Shown piece after piece: positions 52,100-62,000 of a stretch of DNA of 64,000 bases; the first letter of the stretch is position 1; every line of letters starts with the position of its first letter. The translations under genes and the position numbers were made by a program. The DNA is taken from contig NZ_JACARO010000047.1 of the NCBI RefSeq assembly GCF_013386585.1, positions 62,001 through 126,000 on the forward strand, read 5' to 3'. Below the pieces are notes generated by a model that was not told the DNA's origin, made no database searches, and saw only the letters and a program-made list of their open reading frames with translations. The DNA is from Pseudomonas sp. P7548. Lineage in GTDB: Bacteria; Pseudomonadota; Gammaproteobacteria; Pseudomonadales; Pseudomonadaceae.

Positions 52100-52127
52100 A
52101 AAGGCCACCTTCGGGTGGCCTTTTTTT
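52100..52127 (+). terminator. intrinsic terminator of lpxC
   Basis: GGCCACC-TTCG-GGTGGCC with a seven-T tail: a 7-bp stem and stable TTCG tetraloop, 27 bases after the stop. Confidence 0.95.
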
Positions 52128-52157
52128 ATGCCTGCGAGTTCGATTGCGCCGCAGTTC

Positions 52158-52234
52158 AAATGTGGGAGCTGGCTTGCCTGCGATGGCGGTGTTGAATCCA
52201 CCGTCGCCATCGCAGGCAAGCGAGCTCCCACAGT
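52158..52234. repeat. paired inverted REP element, GAGCTGG subtype
   Basis: The left arm AAATGTGGGAGCTGGCTTGC and the right arm ending GAGCTCCCACAGT pair through GCCTGCGATGGCG/CGCCATCGCAGGC. It lies between the convergent lpxC and diguanylate cyclase genes. Confidence 0.85.
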
Positions 52235-52242
52235 GTTCGGGT

Positions 52243-53742
52243 TCACAGATTTTGTTGCGTAGCGGCATCCACGATCCGGTTGCGCCCCGTGTGCTTGGCC
52301 TCATACAACGCCTGGTCGGCACTCAACAACAGCGCCTCCAATGACACACGGCTGCGCTTGTTCCACGTGCTCATGCCAATGCTCACCGTGATCGGCGGCT
52401 CATCAACCGACAGCCGAGGCAGGCGCTCGACGCTGCAGCGAATATGCTCGGCAATCACCCAGGCGCCCTTGGCGTCGGTATGCGGCAGCACCACCGCGAA
52501 TTCTTCCCCGCCGTAGCGCGCCGCCAAATCGGCAGGGCGGCGGATGTTATCGCCGATCACCTGGGCCACCCTGCGCAACGCTTCATCCCCGCCATGATGG
52601 CCATGACGATCGTTGAAGGCCTTGAAGTGATCCACATCGATCATCAGCAGGGTCAGCGGCTCGGTTGAGCGCTGTGCCCGGTCCCATTCCAGGCGCACGC
52701 GTTGATCAAGGGTGCGACGGTTCGCCAGGCCGGTCAGGGCGTCGGTGGCTGCCAGTTCTGACAGCACCTGTTCGGCGCGATGACGGCGGCGCAGTTCCTT
52801 GCTCAACATCCAGGTCAGCCACAACAGGCCTGCGCACAGCACCCCGGTGGCCAGGCTGATGAGCACGGCGGCACGCTTCCATTGGGCGAACACCTCATCG
52901 GTGGACAACGCCACGGCCACGATCAACGGCAAGGTGCCCACGGTGGAAAAGGTGTATAGCCGCTCCTGGCGGTCAACGCTGGACGTGCCCTGGAAGCTGC
53001 CGTCGCGCTCCTTGAGCATGCGTGCCACGTTCGGGCGCTGGCTGAGGTCCTTGTCGACCATGTCCAGCTCCAGCATCGGTTGCTGCGCCAGCAGGATGCC
53101 CTGGTGGTTGATCAGGTTGATGGTGCCGTTGCTGCCGATGTTCAGGCTGCTGAACAGCTGGTGGAAGTACGACAAGCGCATGGACGCCACCGCAACGCCC
53201 TGGAAGCGCCCGTCCGGCGACGAAATGCGCCGGCTGAATGCGATGCGCCATTGGTCATCGCAGATGCACCGCGCCATGAACGGGCGACTGATATACAACC
53301 CGATATCAGGTGCCTTGCGATGCATCTGGAAATAGTCACGGTCGGCAAAGTTGCCGGTCTTGGGCGTCAGCAACGAAGAGTCGGCAATCACCTCGCCATT
53401 GGCGTCCAGCAGCAGGATATCGCCCTTGTAAGGCGCAGCGGCGGAGCGATCAAACAGCACCAGGTGGCGGATGCTCGCCGAGACGCCTTGCAGGTCATTG
53501 CGCTCGGTGGCGGCAATCAGACCCTTGAGGGCCATGTCGTAGAGTTCGACGTTACGTAGCACATCGGCGTCGATCAATTGGGTGATGTTGTTGGCGGTGC
53601 GTTTGGCGCTCTGCAGGGTGTTGGCGTGTTCGCGGATCAGCAGGGCCGTCACGATCGCCATGATCAGCAGGACGGTGAGGACGCTGCCCACGATCAGCAG
53701 GCGTTCCGGGCGGCGTGTTGGACGGGACAGGCTCGGGCTCAT
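52243..53742 (-). CDS. membrane diguanylate cyclase with periplasmic Cache domain (copy 1)
   Basis: 499 residues. TM helix 1 (about 15-37), a periplasmic Cache sensor (about 45-290), TM helix 2 (about 292-312, LATGVLCAGLLWLTWML) and a C-terminal GGDEF domain (about 330-490). The active motif is GGEEF at 411-415 with the inhibitory I-site RPAD at 402-405, so it should make cyclic di-GMP and be feedback-regulated. The start at 53742 (MSPSLSRPTRRP) is chosen because the extra 49 upstream residues run into the neighbouring gene's terminal region. It is a paralogue of the gene directly upstream. Confidence 0.92.
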   Translation of the reverse strand: MSPSLSRPTRRPERLLIVGSVLTVLLIMAIVTALLIREHANTLQSAKRTANNITQLIDADVLRNVELYDMALKGLIAATERNDLQGVSASIRHLVLFDRSAAAPYKGDILLLDANGEVIADSSLLTPKTGNFADRDYFQMHRKAPDIGLYISRPFMARCICDDQWRIAFSRRISSPDGRFQGVAVASMRLSYFHQLFSSLNIGSNGTINLINHQGILLAQQPMLELDMVDKDLSQRPNVARMLKERDGSFQGTSSVDRQERLYTFSTVGTLPLIVAVALSTDEVFAQWKRAAVLISLATGVLCAGLLWLTWMLSKELRRRHRAEQVLSELAATDALTGLANRRTLDQRVRLEWDRAQRSTEPLTLLMIDVDHFKAFNDRHGHHGGDEALRRVAQVIGDNIRRPADLAARYGGEEFAVVLPHTDAKGAWVIAEHIRCSVERLPRLSVDEPPITVSIGMSTWNKRSRVSLEALLLSADQALYEAKHTGRNRIVDAATQQNL

Positions 53743-53818
53743 CGGGTGTACTTCTGCTGCAAGGATGCCCTTAGCGTAGCCCTTGAATCGCACTGTCGGG
53801 TATCGCCGATGAGCCCGT

Positions 53819-55312
53819 TCAGCAGGCGCCAGCCTCTGCCACCCGATTGCGCCCGCTGTGCTTGGCTTGGTACAGCGCCTGGTCGGCACTGAGCAACAGC
53901 GCCTCCAGCGGTTGGCGGTTGCGTTTGTGCCAGGTGCTCATGCCGATACTCACCGTGATCGGCCGTTCGGCGCCGGCCACCCAGGGCAAATGCTCGATGC
54001 TGCTGCGGATGTGTTCGGCAATGACCCGGGCGCCCTTGGCGTCGGTATCGGGCAGCACCACCGCAAACTCCTCGCCGCCATAGCGGGCAGCCAGGTCGGC
54101 GGGGCGACGGATATTGCTGCCGATCACCTGGGCCACCGTGCGCAGTGCCGCGTCGCCACCGTGATGACCATGGCGGTCATTGAACGCCTTGAAATGGTCC
54201 ACGTCGATCATCAGCAGCGTCAGTGACTCGGTGGAGCGCTGTGCCCGTTCCCACTCCAGGCGCAGGCGCTGGTCCAGGGTGCGGCGGTTGGCCAGGCCGG
54301 TGAGGGCGTCGGTGGCCGCCAGTTCCGACAGCACCTCCTCGGCACGATGGCGACGGCGCAACTCCCGGCGCAACATCCAGGTCAGCCACAACAGGCCAAT
54401 GCACAGCACGCCGGTGGCGCCGCTGGTCAGCAGCGCGGCGCGTTGCCAGGGCGCAAAGACGTCCTCGCTGGCCAGTGCCACCACCACGATCAAGGGCAAC
54501 TCGCCGACGTTGCTGAACGTATACAGCCGCTCTGTACCCGAGAGCGACGAGATCGCCCGGAAACTGCCTTCACCTTCGCGCAACATGCGTTTGAAGTTGG
54601 GCCGGTCACTCAGGTCCTTGTCGATCATGTCGCGTTCCAGCAGCGGTTGCTGGGCCAGGAGAATGCCGCGGGTGTTCAGCAGGTTCACCGAGCTGCCGTT
54701 GCCGATGGTGAGGCGGTTGAACAGTTGATCGAAGTACGCCAGACGCATCGTCGCCACCGCGACCCCGGCAAATTCGCCATTGGGCCCCGACACTCGGCGG
54801 CTGAATGCAATGCGCCACACCTGATCGCAGTCGCAGCGGATCTTGAACGGGCGGCTGATAAATAGCCCCGCCGTGCTGTTGTTCTGGTGAGCCAGAAAGT
54901 AATCCCGGTTGGCGAAATTGCGCGGTGTCGGGTGCAGTGTCGAGGAATCGGCGATGACCGCACCATTGGCATCCAGCAACAGCACTTCGCCCTTGAAGGG
55001 CGCGGCGGTGGATTGATCAAACTGCACAAGGTGCTGAATATCGGCTGACACATGCGCCAGGTCCTTGCGCGTGGCGGCGGCGATCAGCCCTTGCAGCGCC
55101 AAGTCGTAGAGCTCGACGTTGCGCAGCACATCGGCATTGATCAGCTGAGTAATGTTGGTGGTCGATCGCTTGGCGGCCAGCAGGGTGCTGGCATGTTCGC
55201 GGCTGAGCAGGGCGGCCACGATGATCACGATCAGGAGGACGGTGAAACCACTGCCCAGCATCAGCAACAGCTCTGAGCGGGAGGGCAGGTTACCAGTACG
55301 GGGTTGACTCAT
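53819..55312 (-). CDS. membrane diguanylate cyclase with periplasmic Cache domain (copy 2)
   Basis: 497 residues with the same layout as its downstream neighbour: TM1 (about 16-39), Cache sensor, TM2 and GGDEF. GGEEF is at 412-416 and the I-site RPAD at 403-406. The GGDEF halves of the two proteins are nearly the same (shared DALTGLANRRTLDQR, IDVDHFKAFNDRHGHHGGD), while the Cache domains are similar but differ at many positions, for instance CICDDQWRIAFSRRISS in copy 1 against CDCDQVWRIAFSRRVSG here. It ends 76 bases before the start of copy 1; the two are a tandem duplication and probably one transcript. Confidence 0.92.
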   Translation of the reverse strand: MSQPRTGNLPSRSELLLMLGSGFTVLLIVIIVAALLSREHASTLLAAKRSTTNITQLINADVLRNVELYDLALQGLIAAATRKDLAHVSADIQHLVQFDQSTAAPFKGEVLLLDANGAVIADSSTLHPTPRNFANRDYFLAHQNNSTAGLFISRPFKIRCDCDQVWRIAFSRRVSGPNGEFAGVAVATMRLAYFDQLFNRLTIGNGSSVNLLNTRGILLAQQPLLERDMIDKDLSDRPNFKRMLREGEGSFRAISSLSGTERLYTFSNVGELPLIVVVALASEDVFAPWQRAALLTSGATGVLCIGLLWLTWMLRRELRRRHRAEEVLSELAATDALTGLANRRTLDQRLRLEWERAQRSTESLTLLMIDVDHFKAFNDRHGHHGGDAALRTVAQVIGSNIRRPADLAARYGGEEFAVVLPDTDAKGARVIAEHIRSSIEHLPWVAGAERPITVSIGMSTWHKRNRQPLEALLLSADQALYQAKHSGRNRVAEAGAC

Positions 55313-55388
55313 CGCGCAGACTTCAACGGAGTAGATGCTGGCAGTTTAGTGCTGCGCGATGAAAATTAAATGATTGGTTAACAGGAAA

Positions 55389-56711
55389 TCAGAACACGTT
55401 GATCGGATAGTCGACGATCACCCGGTATTCATCCACGTCCCGATCCACCGCCGAGTAGCCCTTGCCACCCCGGTTGGTCGCCCATTGCAGGCGTACCGCC
55501 AGGTCCTTGGCCTTGCCACCCTGCACCACATATTTCAGGTCAATGTCCCGTTCCCAATGCTTGGCATCTTTGCCATCGGCGCTGTACCAGGCGCTGTAGC
55601 CACGGCTATCGGGGTCGACTTTGGTCAGGTCGGTCTTGCCGCTGATGTAGGACACGGCAGACGTCAGGCCCGGCAGGCCAAGGCCGGCGAAGTCATAGGC
55701 GTACTTGAGTTTCCAGGAGCGCTCGTTGGGCCCGTTGAAGTCCGAGTACTGCTGGGAGTTGTCCAGGTAGATGCTGTCGCCCTGGGTGATGTAGTCGAAC
55801 GGGGTGTTGCCGTTCACCCGTTGGTAGGCGGCGGTAACGCTGTGGTTGCCCACGCCCACGGTGAAATGCAGGCTGTAGGTGTTGTTGTCGATCGCCCCCA
55901 GCAGCGATTGCCCGGTGTCCTGTGTGCGGTAGTAGTGCAGGCCCGGGTTGAGGCTGACCTGGTCGTTAAGGGCGTAGGTGTAGTCCAGGTCGTAGTAGTA
56001 CTGGTGCCACACGTCCTTGAGTTCGGAGGCGTACAGGTTGCTGGTCAGCCCTGGCACACCGCTGAAGGACACGCCGGCCCAGTCCAGGTGCTGGCTGTCG
56101 GCGTGGTCGGGCAAGGCGCCGTAGCTGGTGCCGATGCGGCGATGACCGCTCTGGTTGTAGAGCTTGGTGAAACTGGCCTGGCCGCCTTCGAACATCCAGC
56201 CATCGAAACTGTGGTTGGCCAGGCTCACACCTCGGAACGTCTGCGGCAGCATGCGGGTCATGCCGCCGGCGATCACCGGGTTGTTGAGGAACAGGTCGCC
56301 GGCTTTCAATTCGCTATCAAACGCGCGCATTTTCAGCGTGCCGCCAGCGGTCGAGAACGACCCCGGGGCTTTGCCGTTGCCCGAGCCCACGGGCAGGATG
56401 CTGGAACCGTCGGTGCCGCCGCCGCCGTCCAGCTTGAGGCCAAGCATGGCGTGGGCGTCCAGGCCAAAGCCGACGGTGCCCTGGGTGTAGCCGGATTCGA
56501 AGGTGCCGAGAAAGCCCTGGCCCCATTCCTTGCTGTCATCGGTGTGGATGTCGCGACGGTCGCGGTTCATGTAGTAGTTGCGGGTGTTGATCGTGAGGTG
56601 GGCGCCTTCGACGAAACCGTCGGCGGGGGTGGTGTCTGCCGCGTGGGCAAGGGGGGTAATCGTTGCTGTAATTGCGAGGAATAACGGGGTGAACGTCAGC
56701 GAGTTCTTCAC
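55389..56711 (-). CDS. OprD-family outer-membrane porin
   Basis: 440 residues. Signal peptide [20 protein letters not shown] ending in a HAA-type cleavage site near residue 24. The N-terminal block [20 protein letters not shown], with the nearby [20 protein letters not shown], is the hallmark of the OprD/OccD/OccK family, and the chain ends VDYPINVF with terminal Phe. OccD/OccK porins pass carboxylates or basic amino acids; the substrate here is not known. The start is GTG 56711 with AAAGGAGC 8-15 bases upstream. It is preceded by a terminator from the efflux operon, so it needs its own promoter. Confidence 0.92.
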   Translation of the reverse strand: MKNSLTFTPLFLAITATITPLAHAADTTPADGFVEGAHLTINTRNYYMNRDRRDIHTDDSKEWGQGFLGTFESGYTQGTVGFGLDAHAMLGLKLDGGGGTDGSSILPVGSGNGKAPGSFSTAGGTLKMRAFDSELKAGDLFLNNPVIAGGMTRMLPQTFRGVSLANHSFDGWMFEGGQASFTKLYNQSGHRRIGTSYGALPDHADSQHLDWAGVSFSGVPGLTSNLYASELKDVWHQYYYDLDYTYALNDQVSLNPGLHYYRTQDTGQSLLGAIDNNTYSLHFTVGVGNHSVTAAYQRVNGNTPFDYITQGDSIYLDNSQQYSDFNGPNERSWKLKYAYDFAGLGLPGLTSAVSYISGKTDLTKVDPDSRGYSAWYSADGKDAKHWERDIDLKYVVQGGKAKDLAVRLQWATNRGGKGYSAVDRDVDEYRVIVDYPINVF

Positions 56712-56780
56712 CGGTGGAGCTCCTTTGGGTCAATCGAAAACGGCCAATGTCGTGGGGGTGTGCCTGGCCTTTTTTACGGC

Positions 56781-56809
56781 AAAAAAAAGCCGCTGAAGTC
56801 AGCGGCTTT
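56781..56809 (-). terminator. intrinsic terminator on the minus strand
   Basis: On the minus strand AAAGCCGCT-GACTTC-AGCGGCTTT is followed by a run of T. It lies between the sensor kinase stop (57035) and oprD, so it can end the efflux operon transcript. Confidence 0.88.
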
Positions 56810-57034
56810 GAACAGATTCCCAGTGTAGAGCCCTGGAAATAAGTCGAGGGAAATTCGGGTAAGCGGGAAGCTGCCTTGCCGTCTCGCTCATCGGTGCGTC
56901 AAATTAACGCAGGTGAGCGGTGCGATACAGAGTGTAACAAGATTATGACTGTTGCCCAAATCGCAACAGTTAGAGACGTGGAGGGCTTACCTGATACACC
57001 GCAGCTCCCACATTTGGGCCAAGGTGTTTTGGGG
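56810..57034. other. gap after the sensor kinase, with a dyad and a REP remnant
   Basis: No gene is seen; with the terminator and oprD leader it makes a 323-base stretch (56712-57034) without a gene. It holds a perfect inverted repeat ACTGTTGC-N7-GCAACAGT (56948-56970) and a single half REP (CAGCTCCCACATTTGG, 57002-57017). Confidence 0.6.
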
Positions 57035-58399
57035 CTATACGGGCAGGGTGATGCCAAAGGTATTGCCGCCGCCATCACTGCGCACAAACACATCCCCGCC
57101 ATGCATCAATGCAATCGCCTTGACGATGGCCAGCCCCAAGCCGTGGTTGGCGCCACTGTTGCTGCGCGAGGCATCCACCCGGTAGAAGCGCTCGAACAGG
57201 CGTGGCAAATGCTCGCTGGCAATCTCGTCTCCCGGGTTGGTGACCCCGATCGCCACCTGATGGTCCTGCACTTCAATGTTCACTTCGATGACCCGCCCGG
57301 GCGCGGTGTGCTGCACTGCGTTGCTCAGCAGGTTGATCAAGGCGCGGCGCAAGTGGGCCTTTTCGATATGGACCAAGGCATCCCCGCGCACCCTCACCTT
57401 GACCTGGGCGTCTTCGAGGATGAAGTCCAGGTAATCGAGGGTGGTTGCCACTTCATCGGCCAGGGAGCTTTCGATCAGCTTGGTGGCCTTGCTGCCCTGG
57501 TCGGCGCTGGCGAGGAACAGCATGTCGTTGATGATCGAGCGCAGCCGTTCCAGTTCTTCGAGGTTCGATTGCAGCACCTCGAAGTAGTGCTCGGCCGAGC
57601 GCCCACGGGTCAGCGCCACCTGGGTCTGGCCGATCAGGTTGGTCAGCGGCGAGCGCAGTTCGTGGGCCACGTCGGCATTGAATGACTCAAGGCGCGAGTA
57701 GGCTTGTTCCACGCGGTCGAGGGTGGAGTTGAACGAGTTGACGAACTGGCTCAGTTCCGGCGGCAGCGGCGACAAGTGCAGGCGCCCGGACAGTTTGGGC
57801 GGGGCGAGTTTCTGCGCTTCATCCGAGAGCTTGCCCAGCGGCTTGAGGCCGATGCGCGACACCCAGAAGCCCAGCAACGCCGCCAGCGCCACGCCGACAC
57901 AGGCCAGGCCGATCAGTGCCATCAGCAGTTGGTGCTGGGTGGCGCGAAAGTTCTCGGTGTCGATGGCGATCATGAAGCGCAGGGGCGGGCGTTGTTCCTT
58001 GGCCGGGAACTGGCTCAACAGCACCTTGAACGGGTACTCGTGCCCGGGCAGACGCAGGTCGCGCTTGCCGGTTGGCCCTTCGGCGAAAGCGCGGATCTGG
58101 GCGTCGGGGTTGCCGTACTCGTACGTCGGGTCGCTGCTCACCACCCAGAAGCGGATGCGCTTGTCTTCTTCGCCGAGCAGCTTGAGCTTGGCGGTGATTT
58201 TCGCCCAATGGTCCGGCGTGCCGAAGCGGTTCACCGACGACTCCAGCACGCTGTAGCGTGCGTCCAGTTCGGCGCCCGGCAACAACCCCAGGCCACGGTC
58301 CACCTGCTGGTACAGCGCGCCGCAGATCAGCATGAAGATCAGCAGTGCCACCAGCGTGAACATACCGCTCAGGCGCAGGGCGATGGAGTTAGCCGACAC
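57035..58399 (-). CDS. heavy-metal/efflux-type sensor histidine kinase
   Basis: 454 residues. TM1 (LSGMFTLVALLIFMLICGA, about 9-29), a periplasmic sensor of about 130 residues, TM2 (QLLMALIGLACVGVALAALL, about 158-180), HAMP, the phospho-acceptor His246 in FNADVAHELRSPLTNL, and an ATPase domain (NLLSNAVQHT, VTNPGDEI, RFYRVDASRS, GLGLAIVKAI). It resembles the CusS/IrlS group. GTG 58399 is chosen: GGAG is seven bases upstream, and it overlaps the regulator gene by 11 bases. It is the last gene of the efflux operon. Confidence 0.92.
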   Translation of the reverse strand: MSANSIALRLSGMFTLVALLIFMLICGALYQQVDRGLGLLPGAELDARYSVLESSVNRFGTPDHWAKITAKLKLLGEEDKRIRFWVVSSDPTYEYGNPDAQIRAFAEGPTGKRDLRLPGHEYPFKVLLSQFPAKEQRPPLRFMIAIDTENFRATQHQLLMALIGLACVGVALAALLGFWVSRIGLKPLGKLSDEAQKLAPPKLSGRLHLSPLPPELSQFVNSFNSTLDRVEQAYSRLESFNADVAHELRSPLTNLIGQTQVALTRGRSAEHYFEVLQSNLEELERLRSIINDMLFLASADQGSKATKLIESSLADEVATTLDYLDFILEDAQVKVRVRGDALVHIEKAHLRRALINLLSNAVQHTAPGRVIEVNIEVQDHQVAIGVTNPGDEIASEHLPRLFERFYRVDASRSNSGANHGLGLAIVKAIALMHGGDVFVRSDGGGNTFGITLPV

Positions 58400-59066
58400 T
58401 GCGGTTCTCCAGCACGTAGCCCATGCCACGGATGGTGTGCAGCAGTTTCTGTTCGAACGGCCCGTCGAGTTTGGCGCGCAGGCGCTTGATCGCCACTTCC
58501 ACCACGTTGGCGTCACTGTCGAAATTGATGTCCCAGACCATTTCCGCGATGGCGGTCTTGGACAGGATCTCACCCTGGCGCCGTGCCAATACGCTGAGCA
58601 GCGAGAACTCCTTGGCCGTCAGATCCAGGCGCAGGCCGTTGCGGCTGGCCTTGCGGCTGATCAGGTCGATCCACAGGTCGGCGACCGTCACCTGCACCGG
58701 CTCATGGCCACCGCTGCGACGGGTCAACGCCTGCAGGCGCGCCACCAGTTCCAGGAACGAAAACGGTTTGCCCAGGTAGTCATCGGCGCCTTCGCGCAAG
58801 CCACGAATGCGATCTTCCACGCGCTCGCGGGCGGTGAGCATGATCACCGGCGTCTGCTTGCGCGCGCGCAAGGCTCGCAGCACACCGAAGCCATCGAGGC
58901 CCGGCAGCATCACATCGAGCACGATCACGGCGTAATCGTTCTCCAGCGCCAGGTGCAAGCCCTCGACACCTTCGCGGGCTACATCGACGGTGTAGCCTTG
59001 TTCTGTCAGGCCGCGGTGCAGGTAGTCCGCGGTTTTTTCTTCATCTTCAATAATCAGGACGCGCAT
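58389..59066 (-). CDS. OmpR/PhoB-family response regulator
   Basis: 225 residues. Receiver domain with phospho-acceptor Asp51 in VIVLDVMLPGLDG, acidic pair EDEEKTADYL and the conserved Lys in YLGKPFSFLEL. A C-terminal winged helix follows (LDLTAKEFSLLSVLARRQGE and NVVEVAIKRLRAKL). It closely resembles the CusR/CopR/IrlR group of metal-response regulators. It starts nine bases after the RND permease stop and overlaps the kinase gene, so it is made with the pump it probably controls. Confidence 0.93.
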   Translation of the reverse strand: MRVLIIEDEEKTADYLHRGLTEQGYTVDVAREGVEGLHLALENDYAVIVLDVMLPGLDGFGVLRALRARKQTPVIMLTARERVEDRIRGLREGADDYLGKPFSFLELVARLQALTRRSGGHEPVQVTVADLWIDLISRKASRNGLRLDLTAKEFSLLSVLARRQGEILSKTAIAEMVWDINFDSDANVVEVAIKRLRAKLDGPFEQKLLHTIRGMGYVLENRSVG

Positions 59067-59075
59067 GACACCGCC

Positions 59076-62000
59076 TCAGTGTGTGGTCGCCAACGCAGGC
59101 GCAGGTGTGGGCCGGTGGAAAAACTTCTCAAGGTACAAGTATATGACCGGTGTAGTGAACAGCGTCAGCGCCTGGCTCACCAGCAAGCCGCCGACCACCG
59201 CGATACCCAGTGGCTGGCGCAACTCGGCGCCGGCGCCATAGCCGAGCATCAGTGGCAGGGCGCCGAGCAGGGCCGCCAAGGACGTCATGATGATAGGACG
59301 GAACCGTGTGATGCAGGCCTCGAAGATCGCATCCTGCGGGGTGAGCCCGCGTGTACGCTGGGCCTCCAGGGCGAAGTCGATCAGCAAGATGCCGTTCTTC
59401 TTCACAATACCGATCAGCAGCACCAGCCCGATCAGCGCCATGATCGAAAAGTCCTGGCCCAGCAGCCACAACATGACCAGTGCACCCAGGCCCGCCGAGG
59501 GCAGGGTCGAGATGATGGTCAGCGGGTGCACAAAGCTCTCATACAGCACCCCCAGAATGATGTAGACCGCCACCAGCGCGGCGAGGATCAGCCATGGCTG
59601 GCTCGCCAGCGAACTCTGGAACGCCTGGGCGGCACCCTGGAAGTTGCCGATGATTGAGGTCGGCATGCCGATCTCGTTTTTCGCCTGGTTAAGCAGGATC
59701 ACCGCATCGCCCAGGGCCACGCCGGGCGCCAGGTTGAACGACAGGTTGGCGGCCGGGAACATGCCATCGTGGCTGATGGACAACGGCCCGACCGTGGGTG
59801 CATCGACGCTGGCCAGTGCCGACAGTGGCACCATCTCATTGGTCAGGGGCGAGCGCAGGTAGAAGTAGTTCAGGCTTTCGGCCTTGCCGCGCTGGCGGGT
59901 GTCGAGTTCCAGCACCACTTGGTACTGGTTGATTTCGGTCTGGAACTCGTTGACCTGGCGTTGCCCGAAGGCATCGTACAGCGCCTGGTCGACGTCGGTG
60001 GCGGTCAAGCCGAAGCGTGCAGCCGCGCGGCGGTCGATGGTGATGTGGGTGATGCTGCCGCCCAGCTGCAGGTCGTTGGAAATATCGCGGAACGCCGGAA
60101 TGGAGCGCAGTTTTTCGGTCAGGCGTTGGGTCCAGGTATTGAGCGTCGCGCCGTCGTTGCTCTTGAGCACGTATTGGTACTGGCTGCGGCTGGGGCCCGA
60201 GCTGAGGTTGATGTCCTGGCCGGCGCGCAGGTACAGGACAATCCCCGGTACTGCGGCCAATTTGGGCCGGATGCGGTCGATGAATTGGCTGGCGGACACG
60301 TCCCTGTCACCCCGGTCCACGAGGGAGATCCAGAAGCGGCCGTTGGCGATGGTCTGGTTGCTGCCGGTGACGCCGACGGAGTGGGAGAAGGCTCGCACGG
60401 CAGGGTCGGCCTTCATGATTTCGGCCAGTGCCTTGTGCTTGGCAACCATGTCCGGATACGACACGTCCGCTGCGGCTTCGCTGGTACCGAGCACGAAACC
60501 GGTGTCCTGTACCGGGAAAAAACCCTTGGGGATAAACACGTAGCCGACCACGGCCAGGCCCAGGCTCAGCAGGAAAATACCTGCCATCGTGCGTTGATGG
60601 GCCAGGGCACGTCGCAGGTTTCTTTCGTACCCCGCCAGCAGGCGTTCACCAAAGCCGGGTTTGTCATGGGGGCGATGGTGGGGCGCCTTCATGAACAGCG
60701 CCGCCAGGGTCGGCGCAAGTGTCAGGGACACCACGACGGAAATCAGGATGGTCGAGGTGGCGGTCAAGGCGAATTCCTTGAACAGCCTGCCGACCACGCC
60801 GCCCATGAACAGCAGCGGGATAAACGCGGCCACCAACGACACGCTGATCGACACCACGGTAAAGCCAATCTCGCTGGCACCCTTGATCGCCGCCTCGCGC
60901 TTGTCCAGGCCGGTTTCGAGATGGCGATGGATGTTCTCCACCACCACGATCGCATCGTCCACCACAAACCCCACGGCCACCACGATGGCGACCAGGGTCA
61001 GGTTGTTCAGGCTGAAGCCCATCACGTACATCAGCGCAAAGCTGGCAATCAGCGACACGCCCAGCACGCTGGACACAATGATGGTGGCCGACCACTGGCG
61101 CAGGAAAATCGCCATCACCCCCACCACCAGCAGGATGGCGATCAGCAGGGTCATTTCCACTTCGTGCAGCGAGGCACGGATGGTGGTGGTGCGGTCCATC
61201 AGCACGCTGACCTGGACCGAGGCCGGCAGCATGGCTTCCAGGCGCGGCATTTCGGCTTGGATGCGTTCTACGGTCTCGACAATGTTGGCGCCGGGCTGGC
61301 GAGTAATCACCAGGTTGACGCCGGGAGTGTCAACCGCCCAGGCCTGGACGTAGGCGTTTTCCGAACCATTGACCACCTTGGCCACATCCCGCAGTTGCAC
61401 GGGGGCGCCGTTCTTGTAGGAGATGATCAGGTCGCCGTATTCATCCGGGTGAAACAGCTGGTCGTTGGTCGCCAGGGTCGACACGCTGTTCTTGCCGTAC
61501 AGCGCGCCCTTGGCCAGGTTCAGGCTGGATTGCTGGATGGCCAGGCGAACGTCCGCCAGGGTCAGGCCGATGGCTGCGAGCTTGTCGGGCGAGGCCTGCA
61601 CGCGGATCGCCGGGCGTTGCTGGCCGGTGATATTGATCTGGCCGACGCCGTCGACCTGGCTGAGCTGCCGGGCCAGCAGGGTTTCTACCAGGTCGCTCAA
61701 CTCGGTACCGGGCATGTCATGGGAACTGACGCTGATGATCAGCACCGGGCTGTCTGCCGGGTTGACTTTGCGCCAGGTCGGCAGGCTCGGCATATCACTG
61801 GGCAGTTTGCCGGCCGCGGTGTTGATGGCGGCCTGCACCTCCTGCGCCGCCGTGTCGATGCTCTTGTCGAGGGTGAATTGCAGGGTCAGCAGGCTTGAGC
61901 CCAGGGCGCTGCTGGAGGTCATCTGGGTCATGCCGGGGATGGCACTGAATTGCACTTCCAGCGGCGTCGCCACGGAGGACGCCATGGTGTCGGGGCTGGC

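Noticed and set aside
57002-57017. Half REP element
   Set aside because: A single short match without a partner arm; treated as a remnant and not listed as a repeat.
59769-61898. 709-codon open frame on the plus strand inside the RND permease
   Set aside because: Antisense to a clear RND permease; composition rich in His, Gln and Gly, and no homology that I recognise.
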